Shown here piece by piece: positions 34,988 through 47,900 of a stretch of DNA of 64,000 nucleotides. Location: positions 173,776,501 to 173,840,500 of the forward strand of contig CM065809.1 of NCBI GenBank assembly GCA_033398695.1. Reading direction: 5' to 3'. A program made the position numbers and the translations under genes. The DNA comes from Orobanche coerulescens. Taxonomy: Eukaryota > Streptophyta > Magnoliopsida > Lamiales > Orobanchaceae. Every line of letters starts with the position of its first letter. Position 1 is the stretch's first letter. The notes below the pieces were generated by a model. That model did not search any database. It was not told the DNA's origin and saw only the letters and a program-made list of their open reading frames with translations.

Positions 34988-37900
34988 TAAGTTGTAGGAG
35001 GAATCATTATTGAAAACCCTAGTCCATTGATTCGGCACTTTGTGCTTGGGCAGGAGAGATCTCCTGATTGTCTATCTATCTAATCTTTCATATTAATTCA
35101 TTGAATAATTCCTCTTTACTCTATCAATTTGTTGGTGAGCAACTAGGATTTACCCCTCAGTTCATTCTGGAGATTCTCGCGGCTCCCATTGTCGAGGAGG
35201 ATTCGGATAGCATGTGTTGGACACTTACCTCTTTGGGTGCTTTCTCATTGTCGTCAGCTTGGTCTCACATCAGGGTGAGGGATCAGGCTAATCTCATTTT
35301 CGGGGCCATTTGGACTGCCTTACTTACACCTACGATATCGGTGTTCATTTGGCGACTTCTATTGCGACGGATCCCGACTGATGATGTTTTACAGCGAAAG
35401 GGCGTTTCCTTGGCCTCCAGATGCCCATGTTGTACCCAGTACCCCTACCCATTCCTACCATACCGAGACCCTAGCCCACCTTCTCTTGGAGAGTGACGTA
35501 GCTCGTGGCGTGTGGGAGTATTTTGGCGCATGGACACATTTATCCCTACCCATACAGATAATATTTTTGAGCTCCTGAGTTTATTCTCACACACTTTAGG
35601 CACGCGACTTTCATTATTCCTTGTCTGATCCTTTAGTTCATCTGGACGGAGAGGAATAGTGTAAAGCATAGGGCTGTTACTTTTCTTGCTTCTCATGTTA
35701 TTGTGCAAGTGGAGCGTCATATTTCTTTATTAGCTGCTGCGCGGCTTATTTCTTCAGAGTTCTGAGCGAGGTGCTCGCCTCCTGACCGTTTCCAGCGAGC
35801 TCTTTCTTCCCCCGTTCAGACACATCACCCCGTTCCGGTGGTTTGGCTTCGACCCGAGACCCCTTGGATCAAGCTGAACACGGATGGCTCATTTGATAGA
35901 GATACTCAGATTGCTGGTGGTGGGGGTCTGATTAGAGATCATCACGGAGAGCTACTTCTTGCTTTCCACTCCTCTCAGGCCTCTTCGAGCTTCGACGCAG
36001 AGGACTGATTCTGGCTTCCCAGAGATCGAGACATGTTTGGATCAAGCTTGATGCTGTTGCTGTGGTGACCCTGCTTTCATCTGGCCATCGGGGCTCTTGG
36101 CAGGTACGTCACACCCTTATAAGGATCCGACACACTCTCCGTGACATACAGTTTAGAGTCACTCACATTTTCCGAGAGGGCAACAGACCGGCTGACTATC
36201 TTTCAGAGCTCGGCATGTCGTCCCTCGGCATTCAGACTTACACTTATGATACTGCTCCTCCGTTTCTTCTCTCTCTTATACGGATGGATCAGCTTGGTTA
36301 CCCGTCTTTTAGATTTAGGTAGTATTTTTTCGATTATTAGTATGTGGTTGATTTTGCCTATTGGTCCGCACATTAGCCCACGGTTTTTGTGGTGCACCTT
36401 GTACTTCTCTAGCGGGCCGTAGGCACTTTAGTTTTTTAGGATCCGGATTATGGCCCTTTTTTTGGTCATAATTTGGAATTAATTTATTGTCTACGGGTCC
36501 GCACATTCGCCCACGGATTAGTGGTGCACTTTGTATTTCTTTAGCGGGTCGTAGGCACTTTAGATTTTAGGATCCGGATTATGGCCCATTTTTTGTCACA
36601 ATACGGAGCGGATGCTTTGTATTTCTTGATTTCTTCTTTATCTCATAGGTTGGTGGGTCCCGCCTTAACCCCCCGTCCACAATGGACGTTTAATTTTCGG
36701 AAAAAAAAAACTTCATGCATACATTTGAATCTTTTAAAAATATTTACCTCATCGGGTTGGTGACCTTTCTTGTGCATGTCCTCCATTGTACGATAGGCAA
36801 GTAAATACAACTTCTCCTTACAGAAATACTTTATTAAACAATGAAAGGTATTCCAATCAGGACTAATTGCTGACTCGTCCATTTTCCTCATCATATTCAT
36901 CACATTCTCCATTTCCCGAGATCTACAATAAGCAGAGAGCATTGAGTTCAAAATAACCACGTCATACTTGCCATACTTGGTCTCAAATTCACAAGCCAAC
37001 TGCTTTGCTTCTTCAATGTGCCCTGAACGGCAGAGGGCTGAAATCATAATACTGTAGGAGTAGCCGTCTACACATATTTTGAGCAAAAAATATGATTAGT
37101 ACGACAAGAAACTACTATAAGAAGGAGGATCCACATCTCCAATTATAGAATTTAAAAAAAAAAAGAGATCAAACACAACAAAGGAAATACGCGCTAATTA
37201 GGAAGCTCTACAGTATCAAACTAAAAGTAAGGGATACAAAAACCACCCTTGAGGTTTGGCGAGCTTACCAAAAAAAAAAACGGCTAAATTTGAAAATTAC
37301 AAAAACCGCCATTGAGGTTACATTCGCCTTAAATTCTGCACGTCAATGATGGAGCTAACGGGAATTGATGTCATCAAATACTCCCTCCGTTTTGAGGCGT
37401 TTCTTTTCGGCAGGGGATTTAAGGAGTTGGTGTTTAGTGTTTTAAGTGTGTTTGTAATTTAGTGAATGAGTTATTAGTTGTATAATTACTGATTTTCAAT
37501 ATTTTTAAGATCCAATATTTTTGTGAAAGGTTGTACACCACCTTTAATCCAGTACGGACCCGTGCTGGTGGTGGCGACGGGCGGGTAGCGATGGAGATAT
37601 TTTACGGCCGGAAGAGGATCGTCTCGCCCAGCCATCCGATCAGGTTCTTCCTCATCGCGGTAGGGGGGCAACAGTTGAGGCGAGGGGGGACCCTCACATT
37701 TGTCCCAATCGAGGAGGGGAGGGAATGATTTACCCACACAGAGAGTGACAGAGCGTCCGAAGAAGAAGGTGAAGAACTAGGGCGTACCCACAATTTAGAT
37801 ATTACAAATAGCCACACTAAAAGTCGGGGTTGTTTGTTATATCTTGAAAAGTTGAGGGTGTAGTTGTAAATTAATTGATAATGAGAGCAAATTCTGTCAG

Positions 37901-38800
37901 TCACGTCAACTAACAATTGGGTCAAATGTAGACGGAACGAAACCTCAAATGTGGTTATAGTAAATCAAAGTTTTTTTTGTAAATACTTCAAACCTCAGGG
38001 GTAGTTTTGTAATAATCCGTAAGAGCAATATAAAAAGATGACAATTGGAAACTTTGTTCAGATGAATTTGGTGAAATTGGAAGCTCTTTCTCATACACAG
38101 TGTTGTTCAAAAACTGGATGCTAGCATACAGTTCGTGCATAACTTTGAATACACTTTGGCTGGTGCCCATAAACAGAAGTCCCGTACTGAAAAATAGCAA
38201 TTTCGAGCATCACACTGCCGCCAAGGGTAGGGAGTCAAATATCATTGTAAGGATGAATTCATTTCATGCAACTAAAAGCAAATAGAAACAAAGTTCCAGA
38301 TTGATTCCAGCTAAAACACTTGAACATTCAAATATACATACCATTTCTCACTTCTTTTTGCCTCATTTCATCGAAAACTGATTTGGCTTCCCAAAGTTTT
38401 CCAGTCTTAACAAGGCCATCCATCAGTAAACAGTATGGCATCTGCAGAGAATAGGAAGTTGATGAGCCAAGAGATATTTAGAAACTACAGCAATTTGAAT
38501 GGAGATCCAGAATGATATTACACAGCAAATACCAAGATTAGTCAGCGGAAAGCAATAAAATGTACTGCATGAACCAAATTCACAAAGCCAATTCTGAGCT
38601 AGTTTAAAACACAATTTCTTACACCATTTTAGCTGCCGAAACACTAATATAAGTTGGCTCATGTCTATCCCCATATTCCCTAAACTAAAAGGCGAACATA
38701 TAACAGAGAAACAAAAACAGCCACATTTAACGGCAGGTGCAAGGTAAACTTATTTTAGATATAATAATACAAAAAATATACAAGCGCGCGCGGAGGGAGG

Positions 38801-38892
<92 letters not shown>

Positions 38893-41800
38893 CAGTCATC
38901 AATATATACACACACACACACACTAAACATTGATGATACATGGTCACCTCATCTTCTGCATAGCCTAGAGATTGCAGCTCATCCAGTAGTTTTCTTGATT
39001 TATCAAACAAGCCACATTTAACATAAACTTTCAACAAAGTTGTCAAAATAACCTGCAAAAAACAACCACCACAGCTTTGTCCTATAAGGCAGTTTTACTT
39101 TCTTAGATTAAGTAGGATAGTGCATTGCATTTCTCATGTTGCTCTGCAAGAAAGAAAAACCCAGGTTATCCATATAACCCAGGCTAGATGTCGATTAAAG
39201 GGATAAAACAACAGATAATAATCCAGTCACCCCCACCCCCGAAGATCTACAGTATTGAGGATAAGCTTTATAAAAATTCTATTCTACCCCTGCCATTAAA
39301 ATTTTACAGGCACAACACTGCATTATCCTATTATCTATCTCCACCGTAGTAAACGCGGGATGGATATGGATATTAGATATCTTTATCTACACTTTTTGGT
39401 ACTGTAAAGCTTGGAAAAAAATATCCTTGCCCTATCCGTGCAGAATATCCTACCCATCAAATTAAACCTTTACCCTTAAGGACAAGAGTAAATGGGGCTT
39501 AAACATTAAAAAAAAAATTATTACACTACATTGAAGTTATCAACAACAGTGGAATTAGTTAATCCCCTTGCAACCATGTGAGTAAGGTTATAACACCATA
39601 AAAAATGCTAAAATTGTATTGCCAGTCTTAAAAGGTTAAAGGGATTTTGACAATCCAAGATAAATCCGAATCTTATTCCTCTGTCATAATTAAACAAAGG
39701 AGTAGTGTGAGAGACGAGTAAATATAACATGCTTATAGTTTTGCGACTTCAATGGCTAATATTTAATGGTAGGTCATAGAGACTACGCATGACCCTGGGA
39801 TTTTCGGTATGAAAACAGAAACCAAACAAAAAAACGTTTGTACCAAATGATCATAATATGTGCTTTATTTGTTATTATAACCATTTTCTCACCAAAACCC
39901 ATATTTTGATTAAGCCATGCACATGCAATTATGCTTAGCGAACTATTTATAGCATCAGGCCATTTTAAAAATAGAGACGGGCAGACTGCATTTGCCACTA
40001 AAGGGACTTGGAAACATACCTTATTCAAAACTAACCCTGCAGAACTCATTTCTTGAATCAACTCATCAGCCCTTCTATAGTTTCCATCAACTGCGTACGC
40101 ATTCAACAAAGAGCTGTAGTGAAAGACATTTGGAGAATGACCTTCACTCTTCATCTCATTAAAGTATTTCTCTGATGCTTCATGTTGATTATTTGAAGCG
40201 CAGACTGATATAAGTGTTCCATACACTACATCATCCATGTGCAAACCCCTAGAATTGATTTCGCGAACAAGTTCCATTGCCTTAGTGTAACCACCTTTCA
40301 ATTTGGTGCAGCCCACGAGTAGCTAAGATGCAGAAGATCACATTTTTTTAGATTTTGCAAATATGATTAGTTGCAAGAACATCCACAGTAGGAGGGCAGG
40401 CAGGTCCCAGAATCCCAAGGTCAAAAACATATAAACTCTACATACATGCCTACATGTTATATATGTGTGATTGTGTGTGTGTGTGTGTCTGCAGGCTTAT
40501 CTTTATATGTATGTATTGTTACAGACAACATTCATCGGGCAGTTTGAATATCGTTTGTTCCTTTTCTCTTTTATTTTATCACATAATTAGGAATCATACC
40601 CATTCCGGTATAAAACTAATGGCCAAAACAATGTTGACAAAGACCAAAAAAAGAAGTCAGTATAAGATGAGGTATGCTCACAGGTTAACAAATTTCAAGG
40701 CTCAGGTATTTATACACTTATGCTGTTTGGTTTAAACACCAAGTCACTACTTGTTGGTATTGGTATTATTAATTTTGTTCTTAGTAATTTTTTTGGCACA
40801 CTACTCGACTGTTTGTTGATTGCTATTTTACGTTCTTATGATCTTAAATTATCTAACAATATTCTCGTTGTTCCTTTTGTTTTTATTTAAGTTTTATCAC
40901 TATTATGTATTATTCCACATATACATTAGAACAACGCTTGACATTTGAACCTCCCCAACCCCCTCTTCCCCCAATATAAGAAAAATAAAACTAAACTTCC
41001 TCTAAATAGTGCCCAAACAGTAAGTTTGGGAAATTAAGTTTGCACTAAAATGAGCTAAAATGAACACACATGCACACACACACACACATAAATATATAAA
41101 TGGGTATAAAAAAAGGTTGATATACAGTAAAATATCTTCGTACTTGGTTTGCTACAAATCAAGTATAGAAATAGAGTAGCATACCGTACTATAAGTTACA
41201 ATATCAGGTACTAAACCAGCTTGCATCATTCGATTAAAAAGCTTAAGGCTGCTGTCGAACTTGCCACTCTTTATTAGACAATATAGAGTGGAGTTACAAA
41301 CAGAGACATTGTTCCTTGTTGACTCTTCTTTGATGCTATTGTATGTTTCCAGGGCCCTCAGAGAACTAGAATCCCTTCCAACGAACTTTATATAACTGCT
41401 GTAAGAAGCGATATTAGTTTTGTCATGCTGCCGCATCCAATCAAAAAGCTGCAAAGATAACAGATAGTGTATTACATCAAAAAAGTTAATGATTTTATCT
41501 TTTGATATCCATGCTTCACTCAGCCTATATATATATATATATATTCTATGCAGCACCAATACTAAATGCAGTACTTTACAGTACTAATTTATGCATGAGT
41601 TTTGTACTAATTATGCATGAAATATATGCATTTCGTGCATCAAAATTTCAATGCATTAATTCTCACAAAAAATTGATGCATATAATCTAATATTTTAACG
41701 CATCGGTATTTTGATGCATATATTGCATATTTTAATGCATTGAAATTTTGATGTACGAAATGCATATATTTCATGCATAATTAGTACAAAACTCATGCAT

Positions 41801-41937
41801 AAATTAGTAATGTAAAGTACTGCATTGAAATTTTGATGCACGAAATGCATATATTTCATGCATAATTAGTACAAAACTCATGCATAAATTAGTACTGTAA
41901 AGTGCTGTATCTAATATTGGTACTGCATAGAACGAGC

Positions 41938-41975
<38 letters not shown>

Positions 41976-44900
41976 TTATATATATTAAAAGAATAGAGTC
42001 ATTTGGAAAGGAGATTTCCCGCCTAAATTTAGTAGGTATAATGGCGGTTTTTTTAATAAAACTGTTGCAAAAAAATTAAAGAAAAAATTAGTGTAATGGC
42101 GGTTTTTTTAATAAAACCGTTGCACAAAAATTAAAGGAAAAAAAAAATTAATAAAAGCAATAAATTTGAAGATAAAAATACGGGATTTCCCGCCCAAATT
42201 ATAGTTGGTGTATAGTAGGTCTAATGGCGGTTTTATGAATAAAACCGTCGCAAAATAAATTAAATAAAATCTATACTTCTATTAAAATAGAGTCGTGACA
42301 CATGTCACTCCCTAAGTTTTTTGATTTTTTATTTTAAAATATAGTTTATATATAGAGATGTATCCTTAAATTTCTTAAAAATAAATCTAAATATGTATTG
42401 TGGGAGTTTTATTCCACAACTTACATTCATCTACCAATAAAAAAATTCTTTCTTTATTTTTTTAGCTTAAAATTTTAAATATTTATAATTTTTTAAATCA
42501 AATTTATTTTTAATGAAAAATCTATCAAATTAATTTTTATTTCACAATTTTCAACTAGACATCCATATGAATATAATAAATTTGATAGATTTACAATAAT
42601 GACCGATTGCACAAAAAAATTATATTATAAAAACTATGAATATTTATTTTCAGTAAAATTAATTGATGCAAAATAAAAATATATTAACTCATTTATTTCT
42701 TATATAAAAAATAAATTATGATATTTATTTAATTATAATAACTAGAAATAATAAAACATACAATGCACACATACATATATATTAAGACTTAATCACATAT
42801 TACTTTCGTCTCTAAAATTTGTTCCTACTTTTTTTCGGTATGTCCAGAAAATTTGTTCATGTAATGGACACTAGTTGACTTAACACTCCGCTAATGTAGT
42901 ACTCTTTCTTAAATTATATTACACCCCATAATACACTCAATAAGTCTTTTATTAATATTACACTAATATGATATTCATGTCGAAGATTATCAAAAATAAA
43001 TTTAGAGATCGGGAAATTATTTTCTAATAAGAGAATATCTCATGCGGTGCATCGCACCGGAGAACATCTAGTAATAATAAAAGCAATAAATTTGAAGATA
43101 AAAATATAGAACTTGATTATAATAAATCATCACAACCACATTCTTCACTAGCAGATTATTGTATAGTAGTTGCAATGACGGTTTATCAAAAAACTGCCCC
43201 ATTAGAATTGGTGGGTTTTTTAGAATTGGCGGTTTTATTAGGAGTGGCGGTTTAACAAAAAACTGTTTATGTCTTCGTATCCACAACAACCATATATATT
43301 GTCCACTACTTTAGTCACTAACATAAAACTACCTTATAACCGGCATATTAAAATGGAAAACAGTATAAAAGGAGCCCCTAACCAAGGAATATACATCAGC
43401 TCCATTCCATTCTTCCTATAGTTGCAGAAACGATCACCATAGAAATATATTAACAAAAGATAGGCAACATGCCGATTTGGAGCAGTATAAGAGATCTGGA
43501 AACCAGAAATTTCGGATCGAGCATGAGATTGCGCCTGGTCAGATCATATGATGTGCTTGATTTTGCTGGGAGAGACATAAAAAACAGTTGAATGCATCTT
43601 TCACGATGTAAACAATAAGATTCTATTACATTGTGATTACATTTTCCATATATAAAGATGTCTCTCATTTACTTAATGCAAAACTGTGTAATTCATTTTC
43701 TTTATAGGGAGACAGGATCCATGCTCAAATAAAAAAACCATGGGTTTCGAAGCACAGGCCCATGCTGCAGGAAGAAAAACTATATAGAATGTCTAAATTT
43801 TTGGTTGCCTTAAATGATATGTCATATCCAGCACTGATGCACCCTTCATGATCAATATTTGTGGATGAACTCTCATATATGAAGATCCGAAAGAAGAATT
43901 TTCAAATTTGAGATTTGTGCTTAAAAGCTTTGCAGATTTTTGAGACAAACACCAACATTGTCACAGGAAATCTTTACGGTAAGTTACTACAATTTCAATA
44001 TTTTTTCTACATTCCTCATGATTTTTTGATACAAGACTACGAGGATCCTATCCCATCAATTGTTGCGAGCACATATTCATCCCCTGGCATTTACACTGAA
44101 GATTTGTCTTACTTTAAAGAAAGGGCAATTTTGGCACCTACACTAGACGTCGTTGATGAAGTGAATCAGTACATGAACGCACAATTAGCTGGAGATGGAC
44201 GCTTATATTTAAGTTCGGATGAACCATGTCATTCAAACAAGACAACTGATGTCATAAATGCACTTCACACAACTGAATTTTTGAATGAAATTAGATCTTT
44301 AGGGGTTCCAAATCATGAACTTAATTTGAAAATAGGTACTCCGGTGATGTTGCTACGAACTGTCGACCATTCAATTGGACTATGCAATGGTATAATAATG
44401 GTCATGACAAAGCTTGGGAACTATGTCATTGAAGCTGAGATTTTAACAGGAAGTAACGCAGGACATCGAGCACTAATTCCTAGAATGTCGTTGACACCTT
44501 CTGATCCCAGGCTACCAGTCAAATTCACAAGAAAGCAATATCCCTTGATCGTGTCATTTGCAATGACCATAAATAAGAGCCAAGGTCAATCTTTGACTCA
44601 CGTTGGACTATTTATAAGGAAATCAGTTTTGTTGTCGCGGTCAACTATATGTAGCTTTGTCAAGGGTTACTCATCCAAAGGGTCTCAAAATCTTGATGGG
44701 CGACAAAGAGAACAGCAAATCTACCACAACAAGAAATGTCGTCTATATTGAGGTCCTCCGCAATTTGTAAAAATCGTTATTTTCATTTATCTCGGACAAT
44801 ATTAAATATATTGCACTGTGTTATATTGATTTTAATATTTTTTCTCTTAATTATTTAAACTCTCTCAATGTGCAAATATCTCAACTATTTACAGAATTTA

Positions 44901-47900
44901 AACTAAAACCCGTGCAACGCACGGTGGGTATTACTAGTATATATATAATGCAATGAGAAAACCAAACAAAAAAAATCTAAGGTGACAACCACATTTCTTC
45001 TTCTCTGGGTACCCAACAAAAATTATTCTCATCGGGATACTAGCAAGATAACGAGAACATGTTCGTGACTTTACCCTTTAAACAAACACTAAAAGATGCG
45101 CACATGTAGTATGATAGTTCAACCTCAACGGCATCCCATAAAATGCCAACTTAAAAGAATACTTCGAAAATGAAACTTAGATATGAAACTTAGATAGACA
45201 ACTTCTCTTATATAAGCTATTTCGAGAAGTCACATCAAAGTCAGATTTGACATCGAGCGAGTAGCGACTTATTCTTTTCTATTTTATTGGCCGCTGCGAA
45301 AGGAATTAGGTGAGGTCACTTTTCTCCGTATACGATATGAAACTTGAATTTCTAAGTAGATCGGGCTTTTGCTTTTGAAGCTTCTTTACGAAGAATAGCA
45401 ATACGATAAGAAGCAAGATTGAGTTCTCAAGTGACTTGCAACTAAGATAATATTCGACATTCGCGTTATTAAATCCCAGTGTGTCAAAAACCATAGGGCA
45501 AGACGTTTAACAAGAATAGGCACCAAAGTACTATTACCAAATATTTCAAAGAGAAAAGAAGAGAAGTTAAATAAGTTGTTAATATTAAAACCTGACAAAG
45601 ATCCTTCCATTTCCTTAGCTTCCCAAAATGGCGCAACACCAAATTCAATTCGGATGCTTTCAACCCTTCTCCTGATCTGCAAGCAGAATGAAGTTATCTT
45701 TTTCCTTTCCTTTCATGCAAAGGTAAATTAAATATTCTCAACCAATTGGAACCAGTCGTGTGCTGCTTCCGCTTATAACCACATTTCCCAAATTTCAAAA
45801 AGATGTGAAATGTGTCTGTTGGGGGGGGGGGGGGGTCTTCACATTTGGTGCAGTAACTCAACCTGGTAAATTATGAAGGAGAAAATGATACTGATGATCA
45901 CAAGGAAATACGTACACAACCTACAACTTAAATATCCAGAAAAATGTGATCCTCAGCCAGAGTCTATATGTAAGTGAATCTATTTTGTAGAAGGACCCAA
46001 GAACGGAACGAGTACCTTTTTCACCAATAAGCTGTGAATCACTTTTTTTTTTTTAGGTTTACAAGCACTCCCATAATATCACTACCAAACAATGTGCTTC
46101 TTCTTGACAACATAATTTATTTACAACATTAACTCCAAGAAGAAGACTGAAAAACTCTCAAACAAACCCCATCCAAAATATAACTTTACAAGACCCAATT
46201 CATTCATAATCCATTCATGATCCCCTCATATAAAGAATGGCAAAAAAGGGTTAATTGCACATAGAGTTATTAACCTTTAAAAAGGATTAATTGCACACAG
46301 GGTCATGAACATTTTATTTTTACCCCAAAATATCCAACCTTTGTTTTTATACTGAAATAACCAGCCTTTTAAATTCAATGCATGGGGTGCTCCCACAGCA
46401 TATTCTGTCAGAGATTCCATTCCATGCATGTGCGAATAAGAGAGAATGAAATTTTCATCTTTGCAACTTTAAACCTTCTTTTTATTAGGATTAACTGCAC
46501 ATAGGGTTCTGAACTTTTTTAAATTTTTACTCATCCAACCTTTTGGAGGTTTTTGGTGTTTAATCATTGCTGTACTGTCTTTAATTCAACATCATCATCA
46601 TTTGCACCGTAATCTCAATTATCTTGGAGTCGTGGCATGAAGATTTTAGTGTCAATTAACGGTCAAGTTAGTTAAAACTAAAAAATCATGCAAGTCGTTC
46701 GCCGGATGCCCTTCCTGCCGCATCCTTCATAAGAAGGAGAAATGAGATGAAATTTTAGAACTAGAGGTGTCCAGCCACAGGTCCGGGTCCGGGTCCGACC
46801 CGTCGGGTCCACGGGTCGACCGGCCAGGACCCGGACCCCACCCGTACATATGAAATGTACGGGTTGGCGGGTTCACGAGCCGGCAACGGGTCTCGGTCTG
46901 GGTCTGACCCTTTTTTTAAAAAGAAATTATTTATAAAATTTTATTTATTATTATTTTATACACGAAAAAATAACTAATGAACAAAATAAATAACTGGAAA
47001 AAATGAGCTTGTATTTAATTTTAAGTTTTTACTTAAAATTAAATTGCCTACGTATCCTCGTGAGGAATCAAAGCTCTACGTAGTTTTCTTGCTTCCTCTT
47101 CCTCTCACAGTTTCTTCCTCCACCGCGGACAACAACTCTTCAACATAAGGAGGTTGTTCTTCAGCTTGGCTTGCCGCAGGATGCTTCGACTTTGATTTTT
47201 GCGTCGGAGTTGGTACGCCATGAAGAGTGCGCTCAAACGTTGCATATGTTTGATTGAACATAGCTTCATCAATTTCATGCTCCATTTCTTCGTCAATGTT
47301 ATGCAGTTGTTGACAATTGGGACACGTCGAAATCCCCGGGGGTCAATTTCTTCTTCACTAGTACTTGTTGTACCATAATAAATACTTTCATGATGGAAAA
47401 TCGTTTACGATGGTTTGGTCATGTGAGAAGAAGGCATGTTGATGCCCCAGTGAGGAGGCTAGAAAGTTGGGGAACAAGTAATATTGTGAAAGGTAGAGGA
47501 AGACCCAAGAAAACTTGGATAAAGATGATTGAAAATGATATGCGGTTTTTTGGAATTGGAGAAAGTATGGCGATGGAGAGGCAAATATGGCGGGAAAGAA
47601 TACGGATGGTGGATGGAATCTGATTCTTTTTTTTTTAATTCCTATTTTCTTTTATTTCATGTTATCTTTTAATTTATTTTTCAGGAATTTTCATTTTTTA
47701 TGTTTAACATTCATTCCCCTTTTTTTTGGCTTTTTTCTCTACCTTTTTTCCTCTTTTTTTCTCCTTTTATGTTATTTATGTAACGATCATTGACGGTTTC
47801 AAAGTTTGATTCATGTTAGCCGACCCCAAATCATTTTGGAACTAAGGCTTAGATGTTGTTGTTGTTGTATAGCATCATATTCATCTTCTTGACTTTTATT

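Larger units (their letters stand above)
29067..35126 (+). mobile_element. Ty3/gypsy chromodomain retrotransposon in PPR intron 7 (antisense to the gene)
   Basis: Direct LTRs of 334 bp (29067-29400) and 363 bp (34764-35126) start TGTTACGGATCGGG and end CTCTATCA. Most of the length difference is a (TA)n run. A tRNA-Phe-type primer site follows the left LTR and the purine tract aaggagggaggagt precedes the right one. Gag, protease, RT, RNase H, integrase and a chromodomain-like end come in gypsy order. Short LTRs and a chromodomain fit the Reina-like group. No target duplication is visible: the left flank ends tggat and the right flank begins atttg. Confidence 0.93.
41973..44937 (+). mobile_element. 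Helitron with helicase remnant in PPR intron 2
   Basis: The 5' end tctttatatatattaaaaga matches plant Helitron starts (TC). The 3' end has the hairpin cccgtgcaacgcacgg about 9 bp before the CTAG terminus (44934-44937), followed by T. It sits in a (TA)n tract, fitting insertion between A and T. The interior has a PIF1-type helicase end (see 44010-44770), GGCGGTTTT-containing repeats and a second Helitron. The Rep and N-terminal helicase regions are missing. Confidence 0.85.

Noticed and set aside
29062..35131. A 5-bp target duplication for the gypsy element
   Set aside because: tggat (left) and atttg (right) do not match, and shifting the LTR ends by a few bases does not create a match.
37376..37400. 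actccctccgtttt, a Stowaway-like end
   Set aside because: No matching second end was found within a plausible distance; it may be a chance or a solo end.
37531..37728. Plus-strand 65-codon frame in the GC-rich block
   Set aside because: The minus-strand frame has the more protein-like composition and a leader; the plus frame looks like its shadow.
38727..39058. Ser-Leu and Arg-Glu repeat ORFs across the GA tract
   Set aside because: Microsatellite artefacts overlapping a real PPR exon (39052-38948).
43350..43375. gtataaaaggagcc, TATA-like site in PPR intron 2
   Set aside because: It lies within Helitron sequence with no matching downstream gene start.
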